Under the pieces are notes generated by a model. That model was not told the DNA's origin. It saw only the letters and a list, made by a program, of their open reading frames with translations, and made no database searches. The translations under genes and the position numbers were made by a program. A stretch of 64,000 bases of DNA from Lunularia cruciata (lineage: Eukaryota > Streptophyta > Marchantiopsida > Lunulariales > Lunulariaceae). Below are positions 10,861 to 21,893 of this stretch, one piece after another (position 1 is the first letter of the stretch; the number at the start of each line of letters is the position of its first letter). The stretch lies in NCBI GenBank assembly GCA_948567375.1, contig OX419756.1, positions 17,241,001 to 17,305,000 of the forward strand. The letters run 5' to 3'.

Positions 10861-11876
10861 AATTATTTGTGGGTAATCGTCACCAAACAAAGTTCTAGTT
10901 TAATCTATTACATATTATACACATCAGGGTATATTTGTCAAGGTATGCCAAGCGGTTGTAGATCTAACACAAGAAAAAAAAGATGCAAGGAGCACAAGTT
11001 GTAGAATTTTGGAAAATCATGGAATCGTCCCATAATGACCCTTGGAGAAATGTCTGAATCCATTTCCCCTACACATTCAAGAACAATAGGGGATTTCAGA
11101 AAGAGTTATATGAAGTTTCATAACTTTTCATATAGATAGTTACAAAGCATTGACTAAATCAGTACGGAGTGTGAATGGGAGGTAGAAAGGGTCTCGCTAC
11201 GGAGTTTGGGCCAAGTTCCTTATTATTAGCACACTCCATATGAGGTGGTTTGTAGAAAATAAGGGATAAGGAACTCTTTGTTATCACTCCGTAGTGCATT
11301 GATTGCGTATTAGGGTTAATAAAGTATGTCATTTAGGGTTAGAGCAAAAGTGGCAACCACCAAAGGAAGCATCCATGATATTTGAGAACACCCATAGTAA
11401 ATCAAAAGTTGACAGATTAATGCACGACATGACCCAGAACTTGATTTTTGACCACGGAGGAAGAGTGGACGGACCATGAGTGGAAAGATTTGAGGGCATG
11501 CAAAAATTGACAACAAAAGAAGATTTGAGAGACCTAGAGCCGGAGTTGGAAGGGGAAGTGAATTTGTTTGGAGTGGGAAGATGTGAGTGCGTGTTGTGGG
11601 AAGGTTAGAAGGAGGAGTGATTTTGTTGGAAGGGTTATTCTCCAAGATCCTTGATTTCATTATTTAAAAATGTTTAATGTATGATCATTGTCTCTTGGTA
11701 TGACTATGAAATGTATGCTCTTGTACCCCCTTGAGTGATGAAATGAAATTCATGAACTTGTTTTCTAGTTATGGAATGCAAATTATGAGATTGATTTTTC
11801 ATTTTGTGCACAAAGAATAAAGATGCCCCTTTGCCAATAAGGAGTTATCTATGGTGATTAAGAATTAAGTCAAGTC
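10861..11876. other. Spacer upstream of the PIF/Harbinger remnant
   Basis: No gene recognised. Short inverted words CTACGGAGT (11197-11205) and ACTCCGTAG (11286-11294) are present but are not terminal inverted repeats of any element I can define. Confidence 0.35.
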
Positions 11877-13251
11877 ATGCCGAGAGGGAGCACTTGTGTA
11901 GAACTAACTAGAAGCATTAGAAAATGTATTCAATGGATGATTCGGTTAAATTTGGAAATATCACTACAAGGATTAGAAGATGAAGATGAAGACGAAGACA
12001 AAGAATTAGGAGGAGATTTAGATATCCTAGAATTTTCTATTAGTGGGTGGGAGTATGCATATACTCATCACTACTTGAAACCCCATGTTATTTACCCTTG
12101 TAGTAGAGAGTTTGTGATAAAGTATTTTAGAAATCTCGTTATGAAGGCCTTTTGCTAGCTTACTAGAATGGATGTCAATTCTTTTTCAACATTAGTGGAT
12201 TTGATTAAGACCCACATGATTTTTGAAAAAAGCTACTAAAGAGAGCAAACACCCATGTGGATCCAAGCTGCCCTAGCCTTGGATAGATTTGAGCATCATG
12301 GCAATAGAGCTTGTGTTGCACGGGGTTTAACTATTTGGGACATTTGTGCTGGTTCAACAATTGCTTTTACTGATAGAGTTATGATAGCCATATTAGATGT
12401 GATGAGTAGTCAAGTTGCTTGGCTTGAGCTGGAGGAGAGGAGGATATCCACTATCTTTGCACAGAAAGGTTTTCCTGGTTGTGTTGGTTTGGTAGATGGA
12501 ACATTTTTTCCTCTTGTAGCTTGACCAATAGTGGATGGGGAAATATATTTCAGCCGCAAGGGTCATATTCTATAAATGGCAAAGTGATTTGTGATGATAA
12601 AAGGAGAATTATACATTTTTCTAGAGGTACATTCTATGTTATGTGTTGTTTTCTTATGTATTTTTTTCAATGCATTGGTGATCCTCTTTGTATGGTACTA
12701 AAAGTATAATTTGACTTGTTTATTTGAGGGAATGCCAGGGTCATGTCATGTCATGACATGACTTGTTTGAAAAAATCCTCACTATGGAAAGATTTGAACC
12801 AAAGAGTGGTTTTTTGCACTTTTGAGGCAAAGGAGTACCTTTTAGGTGATTTGGGTTAGGTACCCGTGCATCACCTAGTCCTTGCTTTCAAGCAAGCCCG
12901 ATCAAAGAACAAGCAAGATTTTAATAGATATTTGGCAAAGGCAAGAGTGATAAATGAGCATTGTATAGGAGTATTGAAAGCTAGATAGTATTCTCTGTGT
13001 GAGCTACAAGAACAGCTCAAAGAAAATAGTAGAAATGCTTATTTGTTAAAGTGGGTGTCAATTTGTATCATTTTTAATAGTTTTTTAATCAATAGGTCTG
13101 ATGTTTGGTCAGATGATGATGGTAGATTTATAGAGGAAACTCAAATAGATTCAAAAATGTCTTTTCATGGTATAGAACTTGTTAGAGAAGAAAGTAGATC
13201 AAGGGTGATGCAACACTACCTTGATTATCATGATGATGATTTACTCAATTG
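11877..13251 (+). pseudogene. PIF/Harbinger-type DDE transposase remnant
   Basis: Successive frames give the signature of a HARBI1/PIF transposase: WIQAALALDRFEHHGNRACV (N-terminal part), TDRVMIAILD, GFPGCVGLVDGTFFPL with the first catalytic Asp (about 12470-12520), then SYSINGKVICDDKRRI with the second Asp (about 12565-12610). After further frame changes come EYLLGDLG (about 12830) and INEHCIGVLKAR with the catalytic Glu (about 12950-12985). The C-terminal frame runs to 13249. At least two frameshifts and several stops make it non-functional. An acidic EDEDEDEDKE run occurs in the first frame. The partner Myb/SANT-type ORF, terminal inverted repeats and TTA/TAA duplication typical of the superfamily were not found. 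Confidence 0.72.
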
Positions 13252-15351
13252 AGTGAGTTTCCATATAATAAATTATTTATTTTTCAATTCTTCATCTCAT
13301 ATCTCATATTTTGGTAATGTTTCTTGTATTTTATCACCAACACCAAGTTTAAAAAAATGTTTGATCCCTCTTACTTAGACCATGAGCTGGAATAAGAATT
13401 CTAGTGATGCAAAAAGAATTCTTGGGAGCTTAATTTGTACATTTGTAGTGCCCTAGCTTACACTTACACAGTGTGGTGTTGGGCAAGTTTACACTTCAAA
13501 ATTGCTAGACATATGTTGTTGGAAAAAAGTTTAAATGGCGCAAAGGCGCTTGTAGACACCTTGTAATGGCGCTTGTATGCACAAGGGGCCACCTTCCAAC
13601 TTGCCAAAAATTTGCTTATGCTCATTGGTGCAAGCAAATTTTTGGGCCGCTTCAAAAAATCTATTGGCAAAGCAAAACTATTGGCCGCTTCAAAAGCAAA
13701 TTTTTTGACTGCTTCAAAAAAACTATTGCACTGTCAGAGCTGAGTGGCGCTGGTAGGCATCAAGCGATGGTGTTGGTAGGTGCTATGTGATTTATGTATT
13801 GCTTGGGTGCGCAGGTTGGCGACATGGAGTGCCACATGTTGCCATTCAGGATTTGGGTTCTTTCCTCTCAAATATTGATTTTTACACTAAATGTGCACAT
13901 TTTGGGTGTTTGGATATTCAAACCTTCCACTTTCTAGATTTGCATAGAAGTCATTTCAAGTCATTTCACTATGTAGGTGTGGGATGTGGTATGTAGTCAT
14001 TTCACTATGGGATGTTTGAAGGAGTCATTTTGTGGATGTGTGGGTGTGAGGTGTTCAAAGGAGTCATTTTACTGCATGGGGTGTTCAAAGAAGCAAACTT
14101 GAAAGAGGCAAACTTGCTGAAGGAGGCAAACTCGCTGAAGGAGGCAAACTTGCATTGTTCAAAGGAGGCCAACTCGTTGGGGGGTCTTAGAGAGTTGGAA
14201 CATTGAGAGGAAGAGAGAAATTCAGATTTTGAATTGAAGGAGAGCATTCGAGAGGAAGAGAGCATTCAAGATTCAAGAGGAAGAGCAAGAGAGCATTTGA
14301 GATTCAAGAGGAAGAGCAAGAGAGCATTTGAGAGATAGAGAAGAAGAGCAGGTTGTAAATTGAATTTAAACCATGGCAGAAATCTGGTGATATGAAAAGA
14401 TCATTGACATGCCCAACATGAGAAATACTCAGGAAGGAGATTGGCTCATAGCTTTTCATACCATTCAACACCCAACAAATTTCATCAAGTGGTAATGGCT
14501 GGACAAACATCAGATTTGAACTACTGTCTCTGGAATTTGGGAGGTCAATGTGGACATAATGTGCCTCAAAATTACACTTGGACTTCACTACCCACATCCA
14601 GAGGAGTTCTTCAAACCTTCTTAATTGTTTTCTCTTCATTTCTCTCTACTTTCAAACATTTCAGCACCTCAGGATTGTGATTTATGCAGTTAGGCCTCTA
14701 AATTGTCAACGACTCCCAGCCATGTCTCGCAGCACCTTCTAGTGTCTTCCAGCGCCGACCCTAAACCCTTTGTATGAGTGCCTTCCAACATCATCGAGCA
14801 TCACCCAGCGTCACTAAGTGCCATCTCAATGTGCTTCCTGAAATGCCCTCTCTCATACCCGACTTCCAATGCAGCTGCGCTATTGAGCAACGTCATCTAC
14901 ATGCGGCATTGAGCGTCCCTGGTGCCCCGTGGGGGGTGACTGTCCCTGAGCACTTTTGGGCACTCCCAAGCAAAATCCAAATGGTGGCAACAAGTGGCAC
15001 CTAGAGGCGCTTGTTGCTCTCTTCTCGTCCAAGGGCGGCTACGAGCAAGACCCATTACCTTTAGTCCTTATGATTGAGGTTTAAGGTTTTTTTCTTGGTG
15101 GGTTTTGTAAGTTCTTCCATGTATGGAGTTTGTGGGACAAGGTCTCTTGCATAGGTTTGGTAAGAGGGAGGCAGTTTCAATTGACCGCAAGTATAGTTAG
15201 AGATGCACTTGTCATGCCAAGGAGGAGAACACCAAGACGGAGTACAATGCCTTATAAAACTGTTTTTGACTGGTTTCCATAGAGGGATAGGGTTGCAAAA
15301 AGATATCTTGCAAGGCAATGTGTGTATTTTGCGTTTAGAGCTTTCTTCTAG
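13252..15351. other. Unclassified repeat-rich sequence
   Basis: No gene recognised. Words such as AAGCGC/GGCGCTTG recur around 13530-13760. Purine-rich tandem repeats lie at 14101-14175 and about 14200-14345. The sequence between 14700 and 15060 is rich in variants of GAGCATCACC/CAGCGTCAC that reappear at 17950-18200, suggesting both belong to one old repeat whose ends I could not define. Confidence 0.35.
14101..14345. repeat. Purine-rich short tandem repeats
   Basis: About three imperfect 18-bp units of the type GGCAAACTTGCTGAAGGA at 14101-14175 are followed by about three imperfect units of about 33 bp (GATTCAAGAGGAAGAGCAAG plus GAGCATTT...) at about 14265-14340. They could code for Glu/Lys-rich peptides but no start or family is evident. 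Confidence 0.6.
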
Positions 15352-15747
15352 TTGATGGATGCACTTATTGCACCCACTATTATGCCCAAGATTGTACATG
15401 GGCATTTGGTACTCAACACCAAGACCAAGTTGAGGAGATTTGGTGTGGAGGATTATGATTGGGGAGAGTTAACATTTAGAGCTATCATTGTAAAGGTGGA
15501 GAGTTTTCAAAGCCATTTGATGAGTCCTAAGGACCGCGGGTTCAAGGTCACCTTCCTTGGCCAAATACTCACTCATCTCTTTGTAGAGAGAAGTTTCATT
15601 CCAAAGGAGGACGTGATGTTCTTGAGTGATGGAAAGGAGGAGACTATACACAAGGGAGAGCATGATGATGATCATGAGGATGCAGATAGCTTAGATGAGG
15701 ATGAGACTACTAATGATAGGGAGGATGAGGGAGAGGATGGTGAGTGA
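15352..15747 (+). CDS. Unrecognised 131-codon frame with acidic tail, probably transposon-derived
   Basis: The frame MMDALIAPTI... reads through a basic/hydrophobic first half (VLNTKTKLRRFG, FQSHLMSPKDRGFKVTFLGQ) and ends in a strongly acidic tail rich in Asp/Glu (DDDHEDADSLDEDE). It stops shortly before the AT microsatellite at 15770. Most surrounding frames are broken, and this one may be the surviving end of a longer ORF on the plus strand that continues, broken, after the microsatellite. I do not recognise a family. It could be a remnant of an unclassified plant transposon gene. No promoter or terminator is evident. Confidence 0.3.
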   Translation: MMDALIAPTIMPKIVHGHLVLNTKTKLRRFGVEDYDWGELTFRAIIVKVESFQSHLMSPKDRGFKVTFLGQILTHLFVERSFIPKEDVMFLSDGKEETIHKGEHDDDHEDADSLDEDETTNDREDEGEDGE

Positions 15748-15765
15748 TTGATTAGGTTTGATATT

Positions 15766-15769
<4 letters not shown>

Positions 15770-15821
<52 letters not shown>
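15770..15821. repeat. (AT)n microsatellite
   Basis: About 26 uninterrupted AT dinucleotides. Its length is likely to vary between individuals. Confidence 0.95.
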
Positions 15822-15825
<4 letters not shown>

Positions 15826-16192
15826 GAAAACATACAAAGTTCTTTTCTTTATACCATAACCGCATTTAATAAATGAGTTCATATAAGAAGTTTTAATTAA
15901 TGAACTTGTGTATTTTTGAAATTCTAATATGAATTTGTACTTGATAGATAACTAAATGTACCACTTGCGAACAAGTGTTCAACAGATTTGTATTGAGACA
16001 CAACCCCTACCCTTTGTTGAGATAGCTCATATCCCCTCTTCTTCCCCTTCACCACTTCCGTTTGTGGAGGGGGTTGGTGATCCCATGTATTTTAGAGTAC
16101 TTTTACCTTCATCTTGTTTTATTGAGATCACTCATATTTTAGATGATTGTGTTTGAGTGGCTAAGTGTAAAGAGAGAAATCTCCTTTAGTGT

Positions 16193-16420
16193 GAGAGTAG
16201 ACTAGAGAGTGTAGAGGAGAGAGAGATTAGTACTTGAGCGTGAGAGTAGATTGGATAGTGTACATGAGAGAGAGAGATTAATGCTTGAGTGCAAAAGTAG
16301 ATTGGAGAGTGTAGAGGAGAGAGAGAGATTATTGCTTGAGCACAAGAGTAGATTGGAAAGTGTAGAGGAGAAGGAAAGAGTAGTGGTTGAGTGAGAGAGT
16401 AGATTAGAGAGCTTTGAGAA
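16193..16420 (+). repeat. 51-bp tandem repeat encoding a coiled-coil-like array
   Basis: About four and a half imperfect units of 50-52 bp, with a core like AGAGTAGATTGGAGAGTGTA then GAGGAGAGAGAG. In one frame a unit reads about 17 residues such as SRLESVEERERLL, giving a Glu/Arg/Leu heptad-like pattern. The same frame continues past the array, with stops, through QERLLCEQENLLVAKEERH (about 16440-16500) and ERYESAHVQVEESESSLARM (about 16640-16700). This suggests a decayed coiled-coil protein gene whose array expanded in 17-codon steps. Confidence 0.55.
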
Positions 16421-16429
16421 ACATGGGGT

Positions 16430-17000
16430 TTTCACCTTAGAGCAAGAGAGACTCCTTTGTGAGCAAGAGAATTTACTTGTTGCAAAGGAGGAGAGGCATC
16501 TGACCTTGCTTACTTTTGAGATGGAGAGAGAGTAGAGATTAGCTGACTTGGACTTGGACATACTCGGTGCTGCTGCCATGGCGGAGGGTTATAGGATCCA
16601 GTTATAAAATCAAGCATGAGAGTTAGCATATGCTATAGAGAGGTACGAGAGTGCACATGTTCAGGTAGAGGAGAGTGAGAGTAGTCTAGCTCGGATGAGG
16701 GCTTGTGTGGCTTACCTTAGACCAAGACTATGTACTATTGCTCGCGAGACCCATACTTGTCATGAGATGTAGACCTAAACTGATGCCACCCATATGTTAC
16801 CTCATAGTTTGGAGACTCAAGGTACTTGGACTGAGTTCAGAGAGAAGCTTTGTCTATCAAGAGAGTATATTCGACGTATCCTCTTCCCAAGCTTCATGTG
16901 AAAGAAGATTATTGTTGTGGATGTTACTTGATTGGCATCATTATGGCTTTGTCGTGATATTGTTTTCCGTTCATGTGAAAGCTAGATAACTAGGCATGGT
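16430..17000 (+). pseudogene. Decayed coiled-coil ORF, family unknown
   Basis: Downstream of the 51-bp array the plus strand keeps a protein-like frame, broken by several TAG/TGA codons. It reads EQERLLCEQE, then EMERE, then EESESSLARMRACVAYLRPRLC, then ETQGTWTEFREKLC and SREYIRRILFPSF. The composition (Glu, Arg, Leu) is that of a long coiled coil followed by a more globular part. It may share a reading unit with the acidic frame at 15352-15747 and the frame at 17304-17717. I cannot assign a family. A transposon-borne accessory protein is the likeliest explanation, given the decay and the repeat-rich surroundings. Confidence 0.3.
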
Positions 17001-17303
17001 TGGTGCTCTCACACACAATCCGGGCATGTAGAGTGGGTAGCCCGTCTTGGTGTTAGCCATTTCATCTAGTTCTGTTTGCTATACTTTGAGGTTATCTTGT
17101 GGATAGATCTTACTCCGGATGGAGTGGAGTGGTTGTTACGGAGCATGTGGCAATGGTCTGAACTTCCAAAGGGAGTTCACACTAGGTCTCACCTCATGGC
17201 TTGTTTGTGTTCAAGAGATATCCAATGAGATTCTGAGTTCAAAGGACTTAGAGTTAGATCATATGAGCATCTTACTTCATGAGGTTTACCTCTTCATGAT
17301 CTT

Positions 17304-17717
17304 TTGATACTAGATAGTTATGCACTCTCTTATTATAGGAACCATCCACATGGTGCTATCCATCCTACCCACGTTTGTCCTTATAGGGTACAAAGAGCAT
17401 CATACACTTGTTTATTTGACCCTTTGACGAGTGCTTTGGACAGATTTGTCCATGATGATAGGCCTGTTGTTAGTTGGGCAAAAGCGGAGTGGACATCAAG
17501 TAAACTGAGTTCTTATAGTATTCCATATCCATATTCTCTTCTTGCTAGTGGTATCAGGCACCAAGACTTGGATGAGAGCGAGTGGCCCCTATGGTGGTCA
17601 TTGAGTCCATTTAGGATTCAACATCATGTACACTGTCGTAGACTTGAGGATGCAATAGTAGCACTTGGACACCATGGTGCATCTCCCTCTACTTCTTCAC
17701 CTCCTCTTCTACCATAG
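17304..17717 (+). CDS. Unrecognised 137-codon frame
   Basis: The frame encodes MILDSYALSYYRNHPHGAIH... with His, Trp and Tyr clusters (SEWPLWWSLSPF, HHVHCRRLEDA) and a Pro/Ser-rich end (SPSTSSPPLLP). It may be the C-terminal part of the decayed ORF that precedes it. No known domain, signal peptide or membrane segment is visible. Because neighbouring frames are broken, I think it is a transposon remnant that happens to be open. It is listed for completeness. Confidence 0.25.
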   Translation: MILDSYALSYYRNHPHGAIHPTHVCPYRVQRASYTCLFDPLTSALDRFVHDDRPVVSWAKAEWTSSKLSSYSIPYPYSLLASGIRHQDLDESEWPLWWSLSPFRIQHHVHCRRLEDAIVALGHHGASPSTSSPPLLP

Positions 17718-18118
17718 TGATAGGTTTAGGTTTTATTGGCTCCCCATTTATATACATGTTTTGTTCATTTATCCTCATGTATACATTTATCTTTTATACT
17801 CATATATATTTTAGTTTACACTTGTGAAACTCTCATATTTTTGTCTAACTCTCATATTTTCATGTGCTATATACTCAATTGTGCCTTGTGAATCAAATGG
17901 GACATCACTTGGCACCTATGTGCACTACCCACATCATGAGTCACCACACTTAACCCATTATGGGTGTCACTCAGTGCCAACGGCTGTCGACAAGCGTCAC
18001 CGATTACTCATGAGCGCCTACAAGCCCTCACAAGCATCACCAATTAAACACAAGTGTCAATGAGCACCTACAAGCATTTACAAGTGCTTGCAAGTGCTTA
18101 TGAGCTTCCATGAGTGCT

Positions 18119-18194
18119 GACAAGCGCTAATTCAACAAAGTGCATCATTGAGCAATGACAAGCGCTAATTCAACAAAGTGCGTCATTGAGCATT
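18119..18194. repeat. 38-bp tandem duplication
   Basis: Two head-to-tail copies of a 38-bp unit beginning GACAAGCGCTAATTCAACAA, differing at about two positions. They lie at the end of a stretch (17940-18200) rich in CAAGCG/GAGCAC words. Confidence 0.85.
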
Positions 18195-19905
18195 ATTGTA
18201 CTTTTCGTTTCTCTCACTGGGAATACAAATGGTGCCTAGCTATGGAGATTTCAGATTAGAGGCTGTAGGTAAACCTATAACTACTCATCTGAACATGCGT
18301 GTTACCTAACAGTCAGAACCCTCCACTCTTGTAACTAGTATTCTTGCTATTGGGTAGGGTAGTGACGAGCAACCTAACCTATCATCATAACATGCACTCC
18401 TGGTCTACTGTTCATCACTTTCAACATTACCAAGGAGAAATACATAACACTCTTAGAAAGAAAGAACCTAAGCGCAATGCCCGCACACGAATCCAAACCA
18501 ATTGGGCGTACAAACAAGCATGCAAGCATAGAGAGGATCCAATCACAAGAATGCGGCAATAACTCGTTGTGCTTTTTATTGGAAAAGAGCTTCAGAGCCT
18601 TTGTGCTCTATTATCAAGCTGATTTCAACCTATACTCCAAGTCTCCTCCAAGCTGTACTTCAGAGCTCAACAAATTCTTACTCCATGTGTGGATTTTCTA
18701 TGTCTTCTTGATGGGGAAAACTCTACGCAGCTCATATGAACATAACTCTTTTTGTATAGATTGGATTCAAGTGTTCTAGAATTCAATGGAAAGCCTGTAA
18801 GATAATATTACCAATTATATAAAATAGAACTCAGTTATATCACTACAACTCCCTTGACAAGCTCTCAAATTTGGCTAGGTTTTTGCAACTCTCACCCTAA
18901 TTTTGAAATCCCCTTTTTAGTGTTTTGCCCTTGGTTCTTGCCAACTTTCCCCTGATTTCTAAATCAGATGTAAACTTGATACTCACAAAACACTTTGGAA
19001 ATCTGAACTCTCAATCTTATTCACAAAAGTGAGAGAATTAACATTCAATTAGGATTGAAGAAAGAAATGCTCTTCCGAGCTTATGATAGTATTTTTAGTA
19101 AAACTTGTTGCATTAGATCTCACTCTCTATGAGTCCATAGCCAATTTAATTTTCCATAGTCGTTGGTTGTGCTCTTGGTTGTAACACTCTACAAAGTTTG
19201 ATGGCCTAATCCAACCCAAATCCCTAGATATGGATCAATTCTTGAGCTGGGCTAACTTGCAAGCTCTCCATACCCAAGTATACTTGATCCAAGACCTTGA
19301 ATTCTCTATTTAAAAAATTCACATGAAACCTTCACACAAAGGTGCACACTCTGACCAAAAGCAGAACTCAAAATTTTTGTAAGATACCTTGAATCACAAC
19401 TTGGGGAGTGACAAAAACTCCAAACCTGATCATTAGCTCTTCTTGAGCACCTTACATCTCAAGAGCTTCAACTTCAATCAACCAGATCTGATTTGAGATT
19501 GATCTAGAACTGAAATTTCTTATGCTCAATAATGTAAGCACTTTGTATTCTCTCCAATCTCATTAAAAAATAGTAAAAATTTCTCAAGAACCTCTCTCTA
19601 TTGCCTACTTTGTGCTCTTGGGTATGAATTTTACCCCCTTGATTCAATTGATCATATCTCTCTTAGAATTAGCTCAAACTGTGTGATTTCTATCTCTAGA
19701 TTGTATCTTGTTAGCTCTTCTTTCCAACAATGTCCTTTGTTCTCCAATTAGCGTCCCCAAACTCCTTTGAGGGTCAAAAAACCTGAGACTTCTCTCTTGG
19801 GACCCAATCTCTTGCACATTTGTCCTCTAGTCTTTTTACTTTTTGACAAATGGATGCCACAACTCCACCTTGAAGCTTATGAGAAAAAATTTAGGCATTC
19901 CCTAA
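18195..19905. other. Non-coding, probably old repeat sequence
   Basis: No gene recognised. The style (long AT-rich runs with no long open frames) resembles decayed LTR or leader sequence, but no matching partner was found in the window. Confidence 0.3.
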
Positions 19906-20472
19906 CTATAGAAGCACATATATTGTCAAGTCCCAAACATGCTTATAAGTAAGCACCGGAAGGACGATAGAATTTGGGTTTCCCATCACAGACTCCACAA
20001 ATACCGCCCCAAAACGTGCCACCAACCAGCCCCGTAAGCCGTCACGGTGCAAAATCTGAAGCTTGATGAAAAAAGGATTTTGGAGTGGTAGATTGGGAAC
20101 ATGGGACATCTCATGCTCAAACACTTCCTCTAATGTTCTATCACTCATGCACTGCTCCAACTCTCACTCCCAACGTCCTCCTCCCCCTCAAGACTCCTTG
20201 ATTGAAACACCTCCTTGTCTCTCCACTTGCCCTCATCTTTATTCATCAGAGCCCTCAAACATGATAAGACTGTAGCCCATGTGACCAATCACATACATGT
20301 ACATAGATTGCTCACATGGTAGCATATCATCCATTGGATCTGGTAGACAACCTACCCCACTATTGTGGAGATAAAATTGATAAGTCACTTTTTTACAGGC
20401 TCCATAAACCACAACATGATAACGGCCATTAGTGGCAGCAAAAAAGAGTTGATGGGTGGCAACTTGTGGCAT
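19906..20472 (-). pseudogene. Remnant similar to the gag-leader ORF of family G1
   Basis: Two minus-strand frames lie end to end. The one at 20160-19906 reads RFGAVFVESVMGNP, then LPVLTYKHVWDLTIYVLL. This lines up with the leader ORF of the G1 chromovirus (31444-31659), which reads RFGQDFLHMITVSEEP, then LPVVTYGERWTCCIYVLI. The shared pattern is RFG-x2-F, then LPV-x-TY-x3-W-x3-IYVL. The frame at 20472-20239 (HQLFFAATNGRYHVVVYGA...) lies immediately upstream in transcription order and may be part of the same old ORF. I infer a fragment of another gypsy-type element that encoded the same N-terminal domain. No zinc knuckle or pol follows. Confidence 0.4.
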
Positions 20473-20976
20473 CTTGGGCAGACTAGCTGCGGCAAAGAAA
20501 AAACATGGGAGGTACTAAGTGGTAAGGAGCGGCATTGATCCATACCAAGCGGCATCTAGCAAATACTAGTAGCATTTATCAAGTTTCCATAACTCATCTT
20601 TATTATAATCATAATAAATGTTACATGTTGGTATACTATTTGCTATCTATAGAGTATGATGGATGTTGAACCTGAGTGAGCACTTTCAAATAGTGACTTA
20701 TTTCCTTGGGAGTTTTCCTTGCCTATATGAGACTCGTTTTGATTTCATGAGTGCGCTTTGATTCCAATCTCTTCTCCTTAAATTTGTATTTGTCTCTCTT
20801 TTCCTCATGTTGGTGGCTTCTAGTTCAGCTAGTCGTAATCTCTCCTTGGATTTTATAATATATATCTTCAACACGGTAACTTTTGCTAAATCATGAGACA
20901 ATGATATACTTGGTGACAACCTGGGTACCTTACTTGATGATATTCCACCTTTCCTCCTCTTTGGATCACGTTCCCC

Positions 20977-21893
20977 TTATTGGTTGACAAAAGCACACTT
21001 GGATCCATCCCCTGTAGAAGTTAAAGGTGGTGGTGTAATGAAAGGTGAGTCCTCAATTGGTGGAACAAATAAAGACTCATCCTCGAGTGATAGGATTCTA
21101 TTGTCCATGCCACTTAGTATACTTTCTACCTCTTGGGTGTCTGGGACCAACTGGAGGCCCAATTTAGGGAGCACCACCTCTAGAAGAGATGGGAATTGTG
21201 AGTACTTCTGTGCACCTTCATGGACCTCCTCCTCCTCACCAGCCTTGCTAATCTTGCTCAAATTGGGATTAAAATTTCCTAAACTTACCATTGCAGGTGG
21301 ACTTATGTTTGCTCTAGTCCCAAACATGGCTTCCATTCTTGCAAAATGCAGGCACATTCCATTCAATTTATCTTCTATAGTTCTCCACCCTTTGCCATAT
21401 TCCTTCTCTTCATGAGACCTTCTCCAATAGACTTGTTCTTAAGCTCTTGACTTTCTTTGTACAGTTTCATGTACCTCAACCATTTCTTGTAAAGCCTATC
21501 ACCTGTTATAGAAGTAGGAAATCCTTGTCCCTCCCTAATCAAAAAGGTTGCCATGAAACTAAATGTGGTCAATTTTTGAATGTGCTTTTTGCAATTCACA
21601 CCATGAATCTATGCAAAATGCTTAGGGTCCTCCAAATAATCCAATATTTGGCTATAATGGGTGTTGCCATGCAAAATTGTTCATCCTCCTTTGTTTTTCT
21701 TGGCATGGAAAAAGCCATCTTCAATAGGTCTCCAAATTTCCCTAATGGTTGTTGAGGTTGCAAATCCAAATATGACTATAGATCCTAGATCAGCGTCCAA
21801 AAGTGAGTCTCCTGCACTAAAACAAGGTACTTGATCTCCCATTGCAAAAATTGTGTTGCACTCCCGATGTAAAATTCCTTGACCCCTAATCAA
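20977..21893 (-). pseudogene. Unclassified minus-strand coding remnant
   Basis: Three minus-strand frames (21893-21681, 21599-21375, 21366-20977) follow each other with shifts and read protein-like stretches: GDRLYKKWLRYMKLYKESQELK (basic, helical), then MECACILQEW, and an acidic Pro-rich end (DTQEVESILSGMDNR, FVPPIEDSPFITPPP). The layout, a helical DNA-binding-like part followed by an acidic linker, recalls the Myb/SANT accessory proteins of DNA transposons. I see no diagnostic Trp pattern, so I leave it unnamed. Confidence 0.3.

Noticed and set aside
11197-11294. CTACGGAGT/ACTCCGTAG as terminal inverted repeats of the Harbinger remnant
   Set aside because: Both arms lie on the same side of the transposase, are only 9 bp long and have no TTA/TAA duplication.
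15770-15821. AT run as a promoter or origin
   Set aside because: A pure dinucleotide microsatellite with no other signal nearby.
16193-16420. CRISPR-like array
   Set aside because: Units are contiguous with no unique spacers and vary like a coding tandem repeat; the sequence is eukaryotic.
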